A DNA stretch of 64,000 nt from positions 5,718,501 through 5,782,500 of the forward strand of contig NZ_CP049910.1 in assembly GCF_011305995.1 (NCBI RefSeq). Reading direction: 5' to 3'. Under the pieces are notes generated by a model. It did not search any database and was not told the origin of the DNA. It saw nothing but the letters and a program-made list of their open reading frames with translations. Positions 1 through 8,339 of the stretch are shown one piece after another. A program made the position numbers and the translations under genes. The first letter of the stretch is position 1. Every line of letters starts with the position of its first letter. The DNA comes from Diaphorobacter sp. HDW4A (GTDB lineage Bacteria > Pseudomonadota > Gammaproteobacteria > Burkholderiales > Burkholderiaceae_C).

Positions 1-76
1 ACAAGCAGCGTCCTGGGTCCCCGGCCAAGCGGTGGGGATAGACCCATAGGCCTTCGCCGCACATAATCAAGCACCT

Positions 77-2635
77 ATGGAATATCCGCCGTCTTCTCCC
101 ACCGATCAGCGTCTGGCCCTCTACGGCCGCCAGCGTTTTGCTGAGGGATTGGTCGCCGGATTGCCTGTGCTGGGGGACAAGCTGCAGGTATTCACGTCTG
201 CCCTTGCCAACCAGACTGGCACGGTCCGCGAAATGCAGTCCAATCGCGAGTCCTGGATGGCCTACAACGGCCACGAGCGTGACTGGCTTCAGCGGCTGAA
301 AAAACTCTGGACCGAGGCAGGTGATGCCAATACCGCACTGGTCGCCGCAGCCACCGTCTCCGCACCCAAGGAACTGTCGCTCGATGGCGGCCTTGAGTTG
401 CTCAGCGACGATGTGGTGGAAAACAAGATTCTGGCTTCGCGCATCGCGCTCACGGTGAGCGAGGCTGCGGGAAGCCATTTCGAGACTGCCAAGCTGCGCA
501 CGCAGCGGCTTCTGGGGCGAGAGCTCGACAACAACGATCTGCTGCGGCCCGAGACGGTCTGCCTGAATGTGGTCGACCAATGGATCGAATGCGGCCTGTC
601 GCGCGCCGATCTGCAGTTGATGATCGACCCGGTGCAGAGCGAACTCGCGAGCCTGCTCGAAAAGGAATACAAGGCGCTCAACAAGCTGTTCGAAGACCGT
701 GGCGTGTCCACGTCGGCGAGCACGGACCTGCGTTCGCGGGTCAAGCGCACGGGCTCTCCCACGGCAGCCGGCGGCGCGCCGGGCGTCGGGGGGGGAGGTC
801 CCCACAGTGGCTACGACAGCGGCCCCGCTCCCATGACGGGGCAGGGCAGCGGCTTTGGCGGCATGCCCCAGCAGGGCTATCCAACGGGGTACGGCATGGG
901 ACCGGGCGGCATGTTTCCCATGCCGCAACCCACGGGCTGGGTGAACCCCATGCAGATGCATCCCGGTGCGATGTCCGGCGGGCATCCCGGTCAACAACAG
1001 ACGGGTGCCTCACAACTGTCGTCGCAATATGTCGCGCAGATCAATGCCCAGATGGCGATGAATGCGCAGATGAACGCGCAGATGGCCGCGCAGATGGCGG
1101 CATCGCCGTTTCTCGCGCCGCTGCAGCGGGCCCGTCAGCGTGCGGCGGCGGTGATGGTGCAGTTACGCAATCTGCTGACCCAGCCGACGATGAACTACGA
1201 CATGGTCAAGGCGCCGCCGGCTTCCGCCGCGCTGGTGCAGGCCATGACCGACTATCGCGGCATGCCCCCCGACACCATGCTGGTGACGGTGCCCGGTGGC
1301 ATGGCCGCCATGACGCAGGCCCAAGACTACACGCCTCAGGTGGTGCACCAGGTCATGGGCGCGGTGCGCGAGCGCGCCTCCGAGCTCAAGAAGAAGGCAT
1401 CGACCGCCAGCGAAAAGGCCATCATCGAGGTGGTGGCGCTGATGTTCCAGAGCATTCTGAACGAGGACCGCCTACCGCCGTCGATCCGCGTGTGGTTCGC
1501 GCGCCTGCAGGTGCCGGTGCTGCGCGTGGCGCTGGCCGAGCCCGACTTCTTCAACAACGTGACCCATCCGGCGCGTCAGCTCATCGACCGCATGGGCTCC
1601 TGCGTGCTGGGTTTTGACGCGTCGACAATCAACGGCACGGCGCTCGAAACCGAGGTACGCCGCATCGTGCAGGTGATTGAGCAATACCCCGAAACCGGCA
1701 GCCGCGTGTTCCAGCTGGTGTTCGAAGAGTTCGAGCGCTTCATCGCCAAGTCGTTGGCCGAGAGCCGTGGCGCGCAGAAGATTGTGGGCGTGGCCCAGCA
1801 GGTCGAGCTGCGCGAGACGATGGCGGTGCAGTACACCATCGAGCTGCGCGATATGCTCAAGGACATGCAGGTGCGCGATGAGATCCGCGAGTTCCTGTTC
1901 AAGAGCTGGGCCGAAGTACTGGCGGTTTCCGCTGTCCGCAACGGCCCGCAGCACGATGAAACCGTGGCGTTGAAGCGCACGGCGGCCGACCTCGTCTGGG
2001 CCGCGAGCGCCAAGCCGCACCGCTCGGAGCGCGCACAGGTGATCCAGAACCTGCCGACCCTGCTGCAGAACCTGCGCCATGGGCTGGCCCTGACGGGCGT
2101 GACCGGCGCGCCGCAGGATGCGCTGATCAAGGTGCTGACCGATACGCTGGCCGACGCCTTCCTCTCCAAGACCGCGACGATTCCGCGCGAGCACATCGAC
2201 GCGATGATCAAGCGCCTGGCCAATCTGGAAGATGTGATCGGCGATGCCGATACGAGCGACTTCGAGCTGTCGTCCGAGAACGTGGAGATGCTGCTCGGCA
2301 TCGACGCGTCTGCCATCCACGTGGTGGCCGACAACGGCACGCCGGTGCGCGACGAGGTCGTGCGCTGGGCGCAGCAGATGGCGCTTGGAAGCTGGTTCAC
2401 GCTGGACCACAACGGTTCGTCCGCTCAGGTGCAGTACGCATGGCACAGCCAGCGCAAGCAGCTGCACTTGTTCGTCTCCATGGATGGCAAGAGTTATCTG
2501 ATCCAGCTTCGCCGCCTCGGTGCCTATCTGCAGTCTGGTCTGCTGGTCGCGCAGGAAGAGGAAGCGCTCACCATGCGCGCCACACGCGAAGCGCTGGTCA
2601 AGCTCAACGCCAATCCGGAGCGCCTGCTCGGATAA
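77..2635 (+). CDS. DUF1631 family protein
   Basis: An 852-residue protein of the DUF1631 family, which is common in Burkholderiales and Pseudomonas and has no firmly established function (some entries carry an unsupported thymidine phosphorylase label). The N-terminal third (about 1-230) and C-terminal half (about 345-852) are ordinary mixed helical sequence. Between them (about 232-345) lies a low-complexity linker rich in Gly, Gln, Met and Pro, with short MNAQM-like repeats. No signal peptide or membrane segment is evident. It begins 76 nt from the window edge, so its promoter is probably just outside. The membrane-protein gene that follows starts 9 nt after its stop, so the two are probably cotranscribed. 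Family assignment is from recognition of the overall sequence style. Confidence 0.85.
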   Translation: MEYPPSSPTDQRLALYGRQRFAEGLVAGLPVLGDKLQVFTSALANQTGTVREMQSNRESWMAYNGHERDWLQRLKKLWTEAGDANTALVAAATVSAPKELSLDGGLELLSDDVVENKILASRIALTVSEAAGSHFETAKLRTQRLLGRELDNNDLLRPETVCLNVVDQWIECGLSRADLQLMIDPVQSELASLLEKEYKALNKLFEDRGVSTSASTDLRSRVKRTGSPTAAGGAPGVGGGGPHSGYDSGPAPMTGQGSGFGGMPQQGYPTGYGMGPGGMFPMPQPTGWVNPMQMHPGAMSGGHPGQQQTGASQLSSQYVAQINAQMAMNAQMNAQMAAQMAASPFLAPLQRARQRAAAVMVQLRNLLTQPTMNYDMVKAPPASAALVQAMTDYRGMPPDTMLVTVPGGMAAMTQAQDYTPQVVHQVMGAVRERASELKKKASTASEKAIIEVVALMFQSILNEDRLPPSIRVWFARLQVPVLRVALAEPDFFNNVTHPARQLIDRMGSCVLGFDASTINGTALETEVRRIVQVIEQYPETGSRVFQLVFEEFERFIAKSLAESRGAQKIVGVAQQVELRETMAVQYTIELRDMLKDMQVRDEIREFLFKSWAEVLAVSAVRNGPQHDETVALKRTAADLVWAASAKPHRSERAQVIQNLPTLLQNLRHGLALTGVTGAPQDALIKVLTDTLADAFLSKTATIPREHIDAMIKRLANLEDVIGDADTSDFELSSENVEMLLGIDASAIHVVADNGTPVRDEVVRWAQQMALGSWFTLDHNGSSAQVQYAWHSQRKQLHLFVSMDGKSYLIQLRRLGAYLQSGLLVAQEEEALTMRATREALVKLNANPERLLG

Positions 2636-2644
2636 GTTGCTGCG

Positions 2645-3163
2645 ATGGCGAACGATCAGTCATCCATGGTGACTCCCCCGTTCTTCCCCGTCTCGCTGCG
2701 CAAGCTCGCGGTGCTGAGCTTCTGCACAATGGGGCTGTATCACCTCTACTGGTTCTACATGCACTGGCGGCATGTGCGCGTCTGGAATGCGGGTCGGGAT
2801 TTTTCACCGGCCCGGCGCACGCTGCTGTTTTTCTTCTTCTGTTGTCCGATGTTCCGACGCGTGCGGGCGCAGGACGCGCGCGTCAACGGGAGCTCCAGCC
2901 TCAAGGCGGGCCTGCTCGCACTCGGCTACATCGCCGCGAACCTGCTCGATCTGTTGCCCGATGCCTGGGGGCTTCTGAGTCTCTTCAGTTTTGTGTTTTT
3001 GCTGCCTGTGCAGGCGTGCGCGAACCGCTTGAACGAGCAGATGTGCTCCGCACCGTTTGACCGCAATGCGTCGTTCAGCGCATGGAACTGGGTCGTCGTC
3101 GTGCTGGGCACGCTGCTCGTGGTGCTCAGCGTGGTTGCGGTGATCTATGAGACTGGGAAGTGA
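2645..3163 (+). CDS. Small multi-pass membrane protein (DUF4234-like)
   Basis: A 172-residue integral membrane protein. Hydrophobic stretches lie at about residues 17-35, 58-70, 83-125 and 145-168. The opening motif, in which a short basic segment is followed by a Leu/Tyr/Trp-rich helix ending YHLYWFYMHWR, resembles small DUF4234-type proteins. No enzymatic motif is visible. It starts 9 nt after the DUF1631 gene, which suggests a shared transcript, and ends before the convergent recX gene. Function is unknown. Confidence 0.75.
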   Translation: MANDQSSMVTPPFFPVSLRKLAVLSFCTMGLYHLYWFYMHWRHVRVWNAGRDFSPARRTLLFFFFCCPMFRRVRAQDARVNGSSSLKAGLLALGYIAANLLDLLPDAWGLLSLFSFVFLLPVQACANRLNEQMCSAPFDRNASFSAWNWVVVVLGTLLVVLSVVAVIYETGK

Positions 3164-3182
3164 GTGCGCCTGACGACGGCGC

Positions 3183-3656
3183 TCACTCGAGGTCACCTTC
3201 TTCAGCCTGCCCGGCGCTTTTGAGCACACGGCGCACCACATCGCCGCTGAATCCACGCGCGGCCAGAAAGCGCATCTGTTTCGCCTTTTCTTGCGGCGTG
3301 CTGGCGGGCTCTTTGCCACCAAATTTGCTTTTCCAGACTGACATGGCGCGCTCGAATTCTGTGGATTGCAGCTCGGCCGCCGTGGCCTTGATCAGTGTGT
3401 CGTCGAGGCCTTTGCTGCGCAGCTCCTGAACCACGCGCTGCGTGCCCATGCGGGAGGCGCGGCGGTGGACGATCGAGGCGGCGACGCGTTCGGGGCTGAT
3501 GAAGTTCTTGGTTTCCAGCTCGTCGAGGATTGCGTTGAGGTCGTCGCCTTCTTCTACATGCGATGAGAGCTTGGACTCCAGTTCCTTGCGCGAGTGTTCG
3601 CGCTGAGACAGCAGTTTCAGCGCTCTTCCCTTCAGCGAAAGTTTGGCGAATGCCAT
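3183..3656 (-). CDS. recX: Regulatory protein RecX
   Basis: RecX binds RecA and limits RecA filament extension. The protein is 157 residues from the chosen ATG, which gives the usual N-terminus MAFAKLSLKGRALKLLSQRE; an upstream in-frame start would add about 20 non-conserved residues. The three-helix repeats typical of the family are visible, including REHSRKELESKL and RGFSGDVVRRVL near the C-terminus. It lies on the same strand as recA and downstream of it, the usual order. Here the two are separated by about 330 nt holding a strong terminator and a 92-nt palindromic repeat, so read-through from recA should be reduced and recX may have its own promoter. Confidence 0.92.
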   Translation of the reverse strand: MAFAKLSLKGRALKLLSQREHSRKELESKLSSHVEEGDDLNAILDELETKNFISPERVAASIVHRRASRMGTQRVVQELRSKGLDDTLIKATAAELQSTEFERAMSVWKSKFGGKEPASTPQEKAKQMRFLAARGFSGDVVRRVLKSAGQAEEGDLE

Positions 3657-3711
3657 TGTTCTGTTTGGTTCTACGCCACCTTGGGTGGCGATGGGTTGGT
3701 CGTTTGGGGGC

Positions 3712-3803
3712 GGCAATACAGGCCCTCATGCGTCGTTGCGAAGCCTTGCCGTATGAACATACTGTCTGCGGCTTCGACGCCTAGCCTGAGGGCCTGTCTT
3801 ACC
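3712..3803 (+). repeat. Structured palindromic repeat, copy 1
   Basis: First of three related 92-94-nt elements. The outer arms ACAGGCCCTCA (3718-3728) and TGAGGGCCTGT (3787-3797) are perfect reverse complements. Inside lie the conserved blocks TTGCGAAGCCTTGCC and TGTCTGCGGCTTCGACGCC, whose CGAAGCC and GGCTTCG can pair, and an apical hairpin GTATGAACATAC. Copy 2 (18310-18403) is the same orientation; copy 3 (51732-51825) is reversed. Arms and apical stems differ between copies but stay complementary. Confidence 0.85.
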
Positions 3804-3885
3804 GTTGTGGGGTTGGTTCGAAGGCCCTGCTCGCTTCTGGGGCCACTGTTTGAATTCGGGTGCGGTGGTGCTTTGATGCGGACGC

Positions 3886-3920
3886 AAAAAGGGGCCGTCC
3901 AGCTTTTGGCTGTGCGGCCC
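3886..3920 (-). terminator. Rho-independent terminator of recA
   Basis: Read on the minus strand, GGGCCG and CGGCCC form a 6-bp outer stem, CAGC and GCTG pair inside it, and a T-run follows (the A-run 3886-3890 on the plus strand). It lies about 65 nt past the recA stop and should limit transcription into recX. Confidence 0.85.
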
Positions 3921-3984
3921 TGAAGTCGAAAATGATTCGACAATTGCAAAGAAACTTGTGGGATGTCGCAGTGGACGGCCGGTC

Positions 3985-5079
3985 TTATTCTTCGCCGTCT
4001 CCCGCCTCATCCTTGTCGGCGCCGGGCGCTGCGGCCACGCTGGTCACACCGAGCAGGGGGATGCCGAGCGATTCGCGCACCTTGTTCTCGATCTCGACGG
4101 CGAGGTCGCGGTTTTCGCGCAGAAATTCACGCGAGTTGTCGCGGCCTTGGCCGATTTTTTCGCCGTTGTAGGCATACCATGCACCGCTCTTTTCAACGAT
4201 GCGCGCGTTCACGCCCATGTCGATGATTTCGCCTTCGCGCGAGATGCCTTCGCCGAACAGGATGTCGAACTCGGCCGTCTTGAACGGGGGCGAGACCTTG
4301 TTCTTCACGACCTTCACCTTGGTCTCGTTGCCGATGGCTTCGTCACCTCGTTTGATGGTGCCGGTGCGGCGGATATCGAGGCGCACGGAGGCGTAGAACT
4401 TCAGCGCATTGCCGCCGGTGGTGGTTTCGGGCGAGCCGAACATCACGCCGATCTTCATGCGGATCTGGTTGATGAAGATGACCATGCAGTTGGTCTTCTT
4501 GATCGTGGCGGTGAGCTTGCGCAGGGCCTGGCTCATCAGACGGGCCTGCAGGCCGGGCAGCGAGTCGCCCATTTCGCCTTCGATTTCGGCCTTGGGCGTG
4601 AGTGCGGCGACCGAGTCGACGACGATCAGGTCCACCGCGCCGGAGCGCACCAGGCTGTCTACGATTTCAAGCGCCTGCTCACCGGTGTCGGGCTGGCTGA
4701 TCAGCATTTCGGTGAGGTTCACGCCGAGTTTCTGTGCGTAGCCCGTGTCGAGCGCATGTTCGGCATCAATGAAGGCGCAGGTGCCGCCCTGCTTCTGCAT
4801 TTCGGCGATGACCTGCAGCGTGAGCGTGGTCTTGCCCGAGGATTCAGGACCGTAGATTTCGATCACGCGGCCGCGCGGCAGACCGCCGACGCCCAGCGCA
4901 ATGTCCAGACCCAGCGAGCCGGTGGAGACGACCTGGATGTCCTCGATCTTCTCGCCTTCGCCCAGGCGCATGATCGTGCCCTTGCCGAATTGCTTCTCGA
5001 TCTGGGCCAGCGCAGCCTGCAAGGCCTTGGCCTTCTCGCTGGTGTCTGCGGCAGAAGTGCTCTTCACAGTGGTGTCCAT
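3985..5079 (-). CDS. recA: Recombinase RecA
   Basis: RecA is the ATP-dependent strand-exchange protein of homologous recombination and the coprotease that triggers LexA self-cleavage. The 364-residue sequence has the Walker A motif GPESSGKT, the family core around [15 protein letters not shown] and an acidic C-terminal tail ending GDGEE. I chose the ATG at 5079 because AAGAGGA sits about 8 nt upstream and the N-terminus [20 protein letters not shown] then matches related proteins. An in-frame ATG at 5106 has a weaker ribosome site and would add nine residues. Two LexA boxes lie upstream and a terminator follows the stop. The MarR-type gene is divergent. Confidence 0.98.
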   Translation of the reverse strand: MDTTVKSTSAADTSEKAKALQAALAQIEKQFGKGTIMRLGEGEKIEDIQVVSTGSLGLDIALGVGGLPRGRVIEIYGPESSGKTTLTLQVIAEMQKQGGTCAFIDAEHALDTGYAQKLGVNLTEMLISQPDTGEQALEIVDSLVRSGAVDLIVVDSVAALTPKAEIEGEMGDSLPGLQARLMSQALRKLTATIKKTNCMVIFINQIRMKIGVMFGSPETTTGGNALKFYASVRLDIRRTGTIKRGDEAIGNETKVKVVKNKVSPPFKTAEFDILFGEGISREGEIIDMGVNARIVEKSGAWYAYNGEKIGQGRDNSREFLRENRDLAVEIENKVRESLGIPLLGVTSVAAAPGADKDEAGDGEE

Positions 5080-5135
5080 GGTGGGGGTCCTCTTGCTCGT
5101 TGCCATTGCGCTTTCCGTTTCTTGAATCTGGGAGA

Positions 5136-5151
5136 CTGTTTTTAATCACAG
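5136..5151. promoter_or_regulatory. LexA box 1 of recA
   Basis: CTGTTTTTAATCACAG matches the LexA consensus CTGT-N8-ACAG exactly. It sits about 57 nt upstream of the chosen recA start, where SOS repression is expected. Confidence 0.88.
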
Positions 5152-5153
5152 CC

Positions 5154-5169
5154 CTGTGTGCTTGAACAG
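5154..5169. promoter_or_regulatory. LexA box 2 of recA
   Basis: CTGTGTGCTTGAACAG also matches CTGT-N8-ACAG exactly and starts two bases after box 1. Centre-to-centre distance is 18 nt, so two LexA dimers could bind side by side on nearly the same DNA face offset. The box also lies in the control region of the divergent MarR gene. Confidence 0.85.
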
Positions 5170-5254
5170 TAGTTTATGTGGGGATACTTTTCTGTCAAAG
5201 CAATTTTTAGTCAGTTTGCATGACAATATGAAAACCACGTCACAGTCCTGAACC

Positions 5255-5746
5255 ATGACCGAGCTGCACCCCGTCACCCCCCCCTCCGACGCCTGGCGCG
5301 AGACCCATCTGGGCCGCCTGCTGGGCCACGCGATGCGGCGCTTCGACGAGCGCGTCTACCAGTTGATGGCGCACGACGTGGAGGTGCCGCTCGCGCTCTC
5401 CAACCTCGCCGCGCGCGAGCAGGTGAGCGCCGCGCACATCCACATCACGCGCCACCTCTCGCTCGCGGGCGATCGGCTGACCGATCTCGCACAAGCGGCA
5501 GGTATGACCAAGCAGGCCATGGCGAGTCTGGTCGATCAGTGCGAAGCCTGGGGTCTCGTCACACGCGAGACCGATCCGCGCGACGCACGTGCGCGCATCG
5601 TGCGTTTCACCGCGACGGGGCTCGTATGGCTCAAGGCCTTTGAAACCGCCGTGGCCCAGGCCGAGGCGGAGTTCAGGGAAGCCGTGGGCGAGGATGTGGC
5701 GACCGTGGTGGCGCTGGGGCTGGAGGTGTATGCGGAAGGGGAGTGA
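5255..5746 (+). CDS. MarR family transcriptional regulator
   Basis: A 163-residue winged-helix protein. The helix-turn-helix is at about residues 73-96 (LTDLAQAAGMTKQAMASLVD) and the wing follows with ETDPRDARARIVRFT, a MarR hallmark. The N- and C-terminal helices would form the dimer interface. It is divergent from recA, about 85 nt from the second LexA box, and stands alone. The next gene, a FAD oxidase, is convergent. The ligand and targets cannot be read from the sequence. Confidence 0.88.
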   Translation: MTELHPVTPPSDAWRETHLGRLLGHAMRRFDERVYQLMAHDVEVPLALSNLAAREQVSAAHIHITRHLSLAGDRLTDLAQAAGMTKQAMASLVDQCEAWGLVTRETDPRDARARIVRFTATGLVWLKAFETAVAQAEAEFREAVGEDVATVVALGLEVYAEGE

Positions 5747-5773
5747 GCTGGAGCTTGAGCGGGTAGCTGATCG

Positions 5774-7165
5774 TCACGCCGCCTTGTCTGCTTTCCCCGC
5801 AGCATTCGCCAGCTTGCTGAGCATGCGGTCGATCATCCAGGGCGCGCGGTCTTCGTCTTCTGCGCGTTCCTTGCGCCGGATGGCATTGCGCACGACGATG
5901 GAGCCCGCGTAGCGCAAGGGCTCGGGCGGGAACTGTCCGAGTGGGCCCTGCGTGAGCGGGCTGCGGCTCCAGGCATTGTCTTCACCCAGCACCAGCGACG
6001 AGAGCAGTTGACCGCCCATGTAGGTCGGGCCGACGCCGTTGCCCGAGTAGCCGAAGCCGTAGAAGATGTGGGGGGCGCCGTTCAACCGCCCGAAGAACGG
6101 GAAGCCGGTGGCCGAGCGGTCCGAGGGGCCGTTCCAACTGGCGGTGATCGGCACGTTTTTCAGTGACGGGAAGAAATCGTGCAGGGCCTCGGTGAGTTCG
6201 CCTTCGTAGGGCGAGCGTTCGTCGAAGATCGGTGCGATTTTTCCGCCGCGCGCGAAGGTGTTGCCGCCCTTGCCGAGCATGATGCGGCCATCCATCGAAG
6301 TGCGGTAGTAGTAGACGAAGGTGCGCGAGTCGAGCACCGAGACGCCATCGACAAGCCCCGTTGCTGCGAGCAGTTCGGGGCAGCGCTCGGTGATGATCAT
6401 GTCGCTGGAGACGATGGCGATGGTGCGCTCGAACTGCGCAAACGTGCTGGCCATCCAGGCGTTCATCGCGAGCACCACTTTTTTCGCGGTGACGCTGCCG
6501 CAGGGTGTGCGAACGATGGCGGGGCGGGCTTCGCTCAGCGCGATCATCGGGCTGCGTTCGTGGATGCGTATGCCCATCTCGATGGCCACGCGGCGCAGGC
6601 CGCGCACCAACTTGCCGGGATGCACCGTAGCCGCCTCGGGCGAGAACACGCCCGCGAGATTTTTGGCGGAACCTGAACGGCGTGCGATCTCCTGTGGCGG
6701 CAGTTCCCGGTAGGAGTTGATGCCGCGTTCTTCAAGCGCCGCCATCACCGGATCGAGCGTGCCGATCTGGGCCTTCGAAGTGGCGGTGTAGAGCGTGCCG
6801 TCGCGGCGGAATTCGGCGTCGATGCGGTGCTCGCGCACAAAGCGTTCGATGTGGCCGACGGCGTCTTCCGACGCACGCACGAGGCGCACGGCTTCGTCCT
6901 CGCCGAACAGGCGCTTGAGCGTGAAGAACTTGGCTGACCAGGTCAGCAGGCAACCGCCGTTGCGACCGCTCGCGCCCGCTCCGCAAAGGTCGCTTTCGAG
7001 GATGACGACGTCAAGCGCGGGATTTTTCTGCTTGGCTTGAATCGCGGTCCACAGCCCGGTGAACCCGCCGCCGACGATGCAGACATCGGCCGTTGTGTCG
7101 CCCTGCAGCGCTGGAGCAAGCGCCCCATCGGAAAACAAGGCTTGCTCGATCCAGAAGGGGCGCAT
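5774..7165 (-). CDS. FAD-dependent amine oxidase of the AEP cluster (PbfD-like)
   Basis: A 463-residue oxidoreductase of the DAO fold. The FAD dinucleotide motif is near the N-terminus (ADVCIVGGGFTGLWTAI) and a second flavin contact is near the C-terminus (FGYSGNGVGPTYMGG). The gene lies 6 nt after a PhnZ-like HD gene and in the AEP degradation cluster. FAD oxidases in such clusters (PbfC/PbfD) have been reported to oxidise AEP or N-methylated AEP to phosphonoacetaldehyde, and that is the inferred role here. Gamma-glutamylputrescine oxidase-like enzymes are the main alternative. Substrate is not proven by sequence. Confidence 0.8.
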   Translation of the reverse strand: MRPFWIEQALFSDGALAPALQGDTTADVCIVGGGFTGLWTAIQAKQKNPALDVVILESDLCGAGASGRNGGCLLTWSAKFFTLKRLFGEDEAVRLVRASEDAVGHIERFVREHRIDAEFRRDGTLYTATSKAQIGTLDPVMAALEERGINSYRELPPQEIARRSGSAKNLAGVFSPEAATVHPGKLVRGLRRVAIEMGIRIHERSPMIALSEARPAIVRTPCGSVTAKKVVLAMNAWMASTFAQFERTIAIVSSDMIITERCPELLAATGLVDGVSVLDSRTFVYYYRTSMDGRIMLGKGGNTFARGGKIAPIFDERSPYEGELTEALHDFFPSLKNVPITASWNGPSDRSATGFPFFGRLNGAPHIFYGFGYSGNGVGPTYMGGQLLSSLVLGEDNAWSRSPLTQGPLGQFPPEPLRYAGSIVVRNAIRRKERAEDEDRAPWMIDRMLSKLANAAGKADKAA

Positions 7166-7171
7166 GGTGGC

Positions 7172-7756
7172 TTACTCCGTTGTTGCGGTTGCGGTGAGTC
7201 GGGATTGGTGTGTGTGCGACGCGTGTTCCATGTGGCGCGTGAAATGCGCGAGGTCGGGCGTGCGCATGTCGGCGTCCTTGGCGAGATCGTCCCAGCGGCG
7301 CAGTTCCACCGCGTCGAGCGCGTGCGGGCGATTGGCGAACTCGGTTGCCTGTTCCGCCGTGAAGACACCACCCTGCAGTTGCAGGCTGCGTGCGGAATCG
7401 GCGGAGAGCGCTTCGAGGTAGCCCGGCTCATGCAGGCAGAGGTAGCGCTTGGCGTCCACATGCATGCGGATGGGCTCGAGTGTGGCGTCGCTGAACAGCG
7501 GGCGCAGGAAGGGAATGCAGAGGTATTGGTGGAGATCGTCCACGCCTTCTGTCGTTGGCGAGCCCCTCATGCCGTGCAGGAGGTGGCCGAGGTCGTGGAG
7601 GAGGGCGGCGGTGATGAGGGCGCTGTCTGCGCCTTGGAGTTCTGCTAGGTGGGCTGATTGGAGGGCGTGTTGTAGTTGGGTTACGGGCTCGCCGTCGTAC
7701 TGGGCGTGGCCTTTGTTTTCGAAGATTTGGACTATGTCTTGGATGGTCAAGCTCAC
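7172..7756 (-). CDS. PhnZ-like HD-domain mixed-valent diiron oxygenase
   Basis: A 194-residue HD-domain protein of the phosphonate-operon HDIG family. The expected diiron ligands are all present: H30, H54-D55, H76, H99 and D156 or D157. Tyr20 and Glu23 match the PhnZ residues that bind or gate the substrate. PhnZ cleaves the C-P bond of (R)-1-hydroxy-2-aminoethylphosphonate to glycine and phosphate. The partner hydroxylase PhnY* (2-oxoglutarate dioxygenase) is not in the window, so the substrate here may be different or made elsewhere. The gene is translated just before the FAD oxidase and follows the repeat-filled gap after phnY. Confidence 0.88.
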   Translation of the reverse strand: MSLTIQDIVQIFENKGHAQYDGEPVTQLQHALQSAHLAELQGADSALITAALLHDLGHLLHGMRGSPTTEGVDDLHQYLCIPFLRPLFSDATLEPIRMHVDAKRYLCLHEPGYLEALSADSARSLQLQGGVFTAEQATEFANRPHALDAVELRRWDDLAKDADMRTPDLAHFTRHMEHASHTHQSRLTATATTE

Positions 7757-7800
7757 TGGTTTCTCCTTCTCTTTTTTGACTATGCTGCGTTGCTGGCGGC

Positions 7801-7980
7801 AGAGGCCGGGAGTTCCGCCCGGCGGCGGAGTGACTTTTTGGTCTTGCCCAAAAAGTCACCAAAAATGCGCTTTTCAATACCCGCGGCAGAACTCGCTGCG
7901 TTCCTTCGTCACTCCGCTCGGGCAACCGCCGCGAGTCAGAATTTTCATAAGAGGTGTGTTCGGCACATCGCTTCGCTCGT
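7801..7980 (+). repeat. Mosaic intergenic repeat, copy A
   Basis: About 180 nt, related to copies B (8116-8295), C (37693-37901) and D (38066-38214). It begins with a short GC-rich inverted stretch, then a 12-bp hairpin GTGACTTTTTGG / CCAAAAAGTCAC (7830-7859). The shared blocks GGCAGAACTC, CACTCCGCTCGGGCAACCG and AGAGGTGTGTTCGGCAC follow. Copy B lies in inverted orientation about 135 nt away. Confidence 0.85.
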
Positions 7981-8022
7981 GGCGCACCAACATCTCGCGA
8001 CTTCGCGAGATGTTGGTGCGCC
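7981..8022. repeat. Perfect 20-bp inverted repeat with 2-nt loop
   Basis: GGCGCACCAACATCTCGCGA is followed by CT and then by its exact reverse complement. It directly abuts copy A of the mosaic repeat. Copy C ends in a shorter relative (TGCATCTCGCG-TT-CGCGAGATGCA, 37878-37901). No T-run follows, so it is not a standard terminator. Confidence 0.85.
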
Positions 8023-8115
8023 AGTGCTATGCGATTTTTGATTTGCTCGTTGGATCGACTTTCTTCAAAAGAACAGTGGGCATTTGCACCCAACCCAACT
8101 CTGCAAACGCCCCCG

Positions 8116-8295
8116 GCACGAGCGCAGCGACGTGCCGTAAACACCTCTTTCACAACTGATTTCCGGCGGTTGTCCGAGCAGAGTGACGAAGGAACGCCGC
8201 GAGTTCCCGCCGGATGACTGCAAAGCGCATTTTTGGTGACTTTTTGAGCAAGACCAAAAAGTTACTCGCCCGCCGGGGCGAGACCCGGCCTCTGC
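8116..8295 (-). repeat. Mosaic intergenic repeat, copy B (inverted)
   Basis: Reverse-orientation relative of copy A. Read on the minus strand it has the same order of blocks: CCGGGTCTCG-type start, the hairpin (8236-8265; GTAACTTTTTG / CAAAAAGTCAC), then TCACTCTGCTCGGACAACCG and GAGGTGTTTACGGCACGTCG. The hairpin stem differs from copy A at some positions, with mostly compatible pairing. Confidence 0.82.
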
Positions 8296-8339
8296 AAGCA
8301 AACCCACAGCAGGCGCGGGCCAAGGGCAATAACAAAAAG

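Larger units (their letters stand above)
3657..3984. other. recA-recX intergenic region
   Basis: These 328 nt hold no gene. From the recA side they carry the recA terminator (3886-3920), about 80 nt of unremarkable sequence that could contain a recX promoter, and a 92-nt palindromic repeat (3712-3803) next to the recX start. Open frames here are shadows of the palindromes. Confidence 0.7.
7757..8339. other. Repeat-filled gap inside the AEP operon
   Basis: These 583 nt separate the HD gene from phnY and hold no credible gene. They contain an inverted pair of mosaic repeats (7801-7980 and 8116-8295), a 42-nt perfect hairpin (7981-8022) and about 90 nt of unremarkable spacer. Long open frames on both strands lack ribosome sites and family resemblance, and their translations match those of the other repeat copies. 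Confidence 0.75.

Noticed and set aside
3958..5145. A 395-codon plus-strand frame opposite recA
   Set aside because: Shadow of recA in a GC-rich genome; no ribosome site and no recognisable domain.
7981..8022. The 42-nt hairpin as a rho-independent terminator
   Set aside because: No T-run follows on either side, and the 2-nt loop is atypical.
7428..8159. Long open frames on both strands (over 200 codons) in the gap between the HD gene and phnY
   Set aside because: They run through repeat hairpins, lack ribosome sites, show no family resemblance and are repeated in translation in the other repeat copies.
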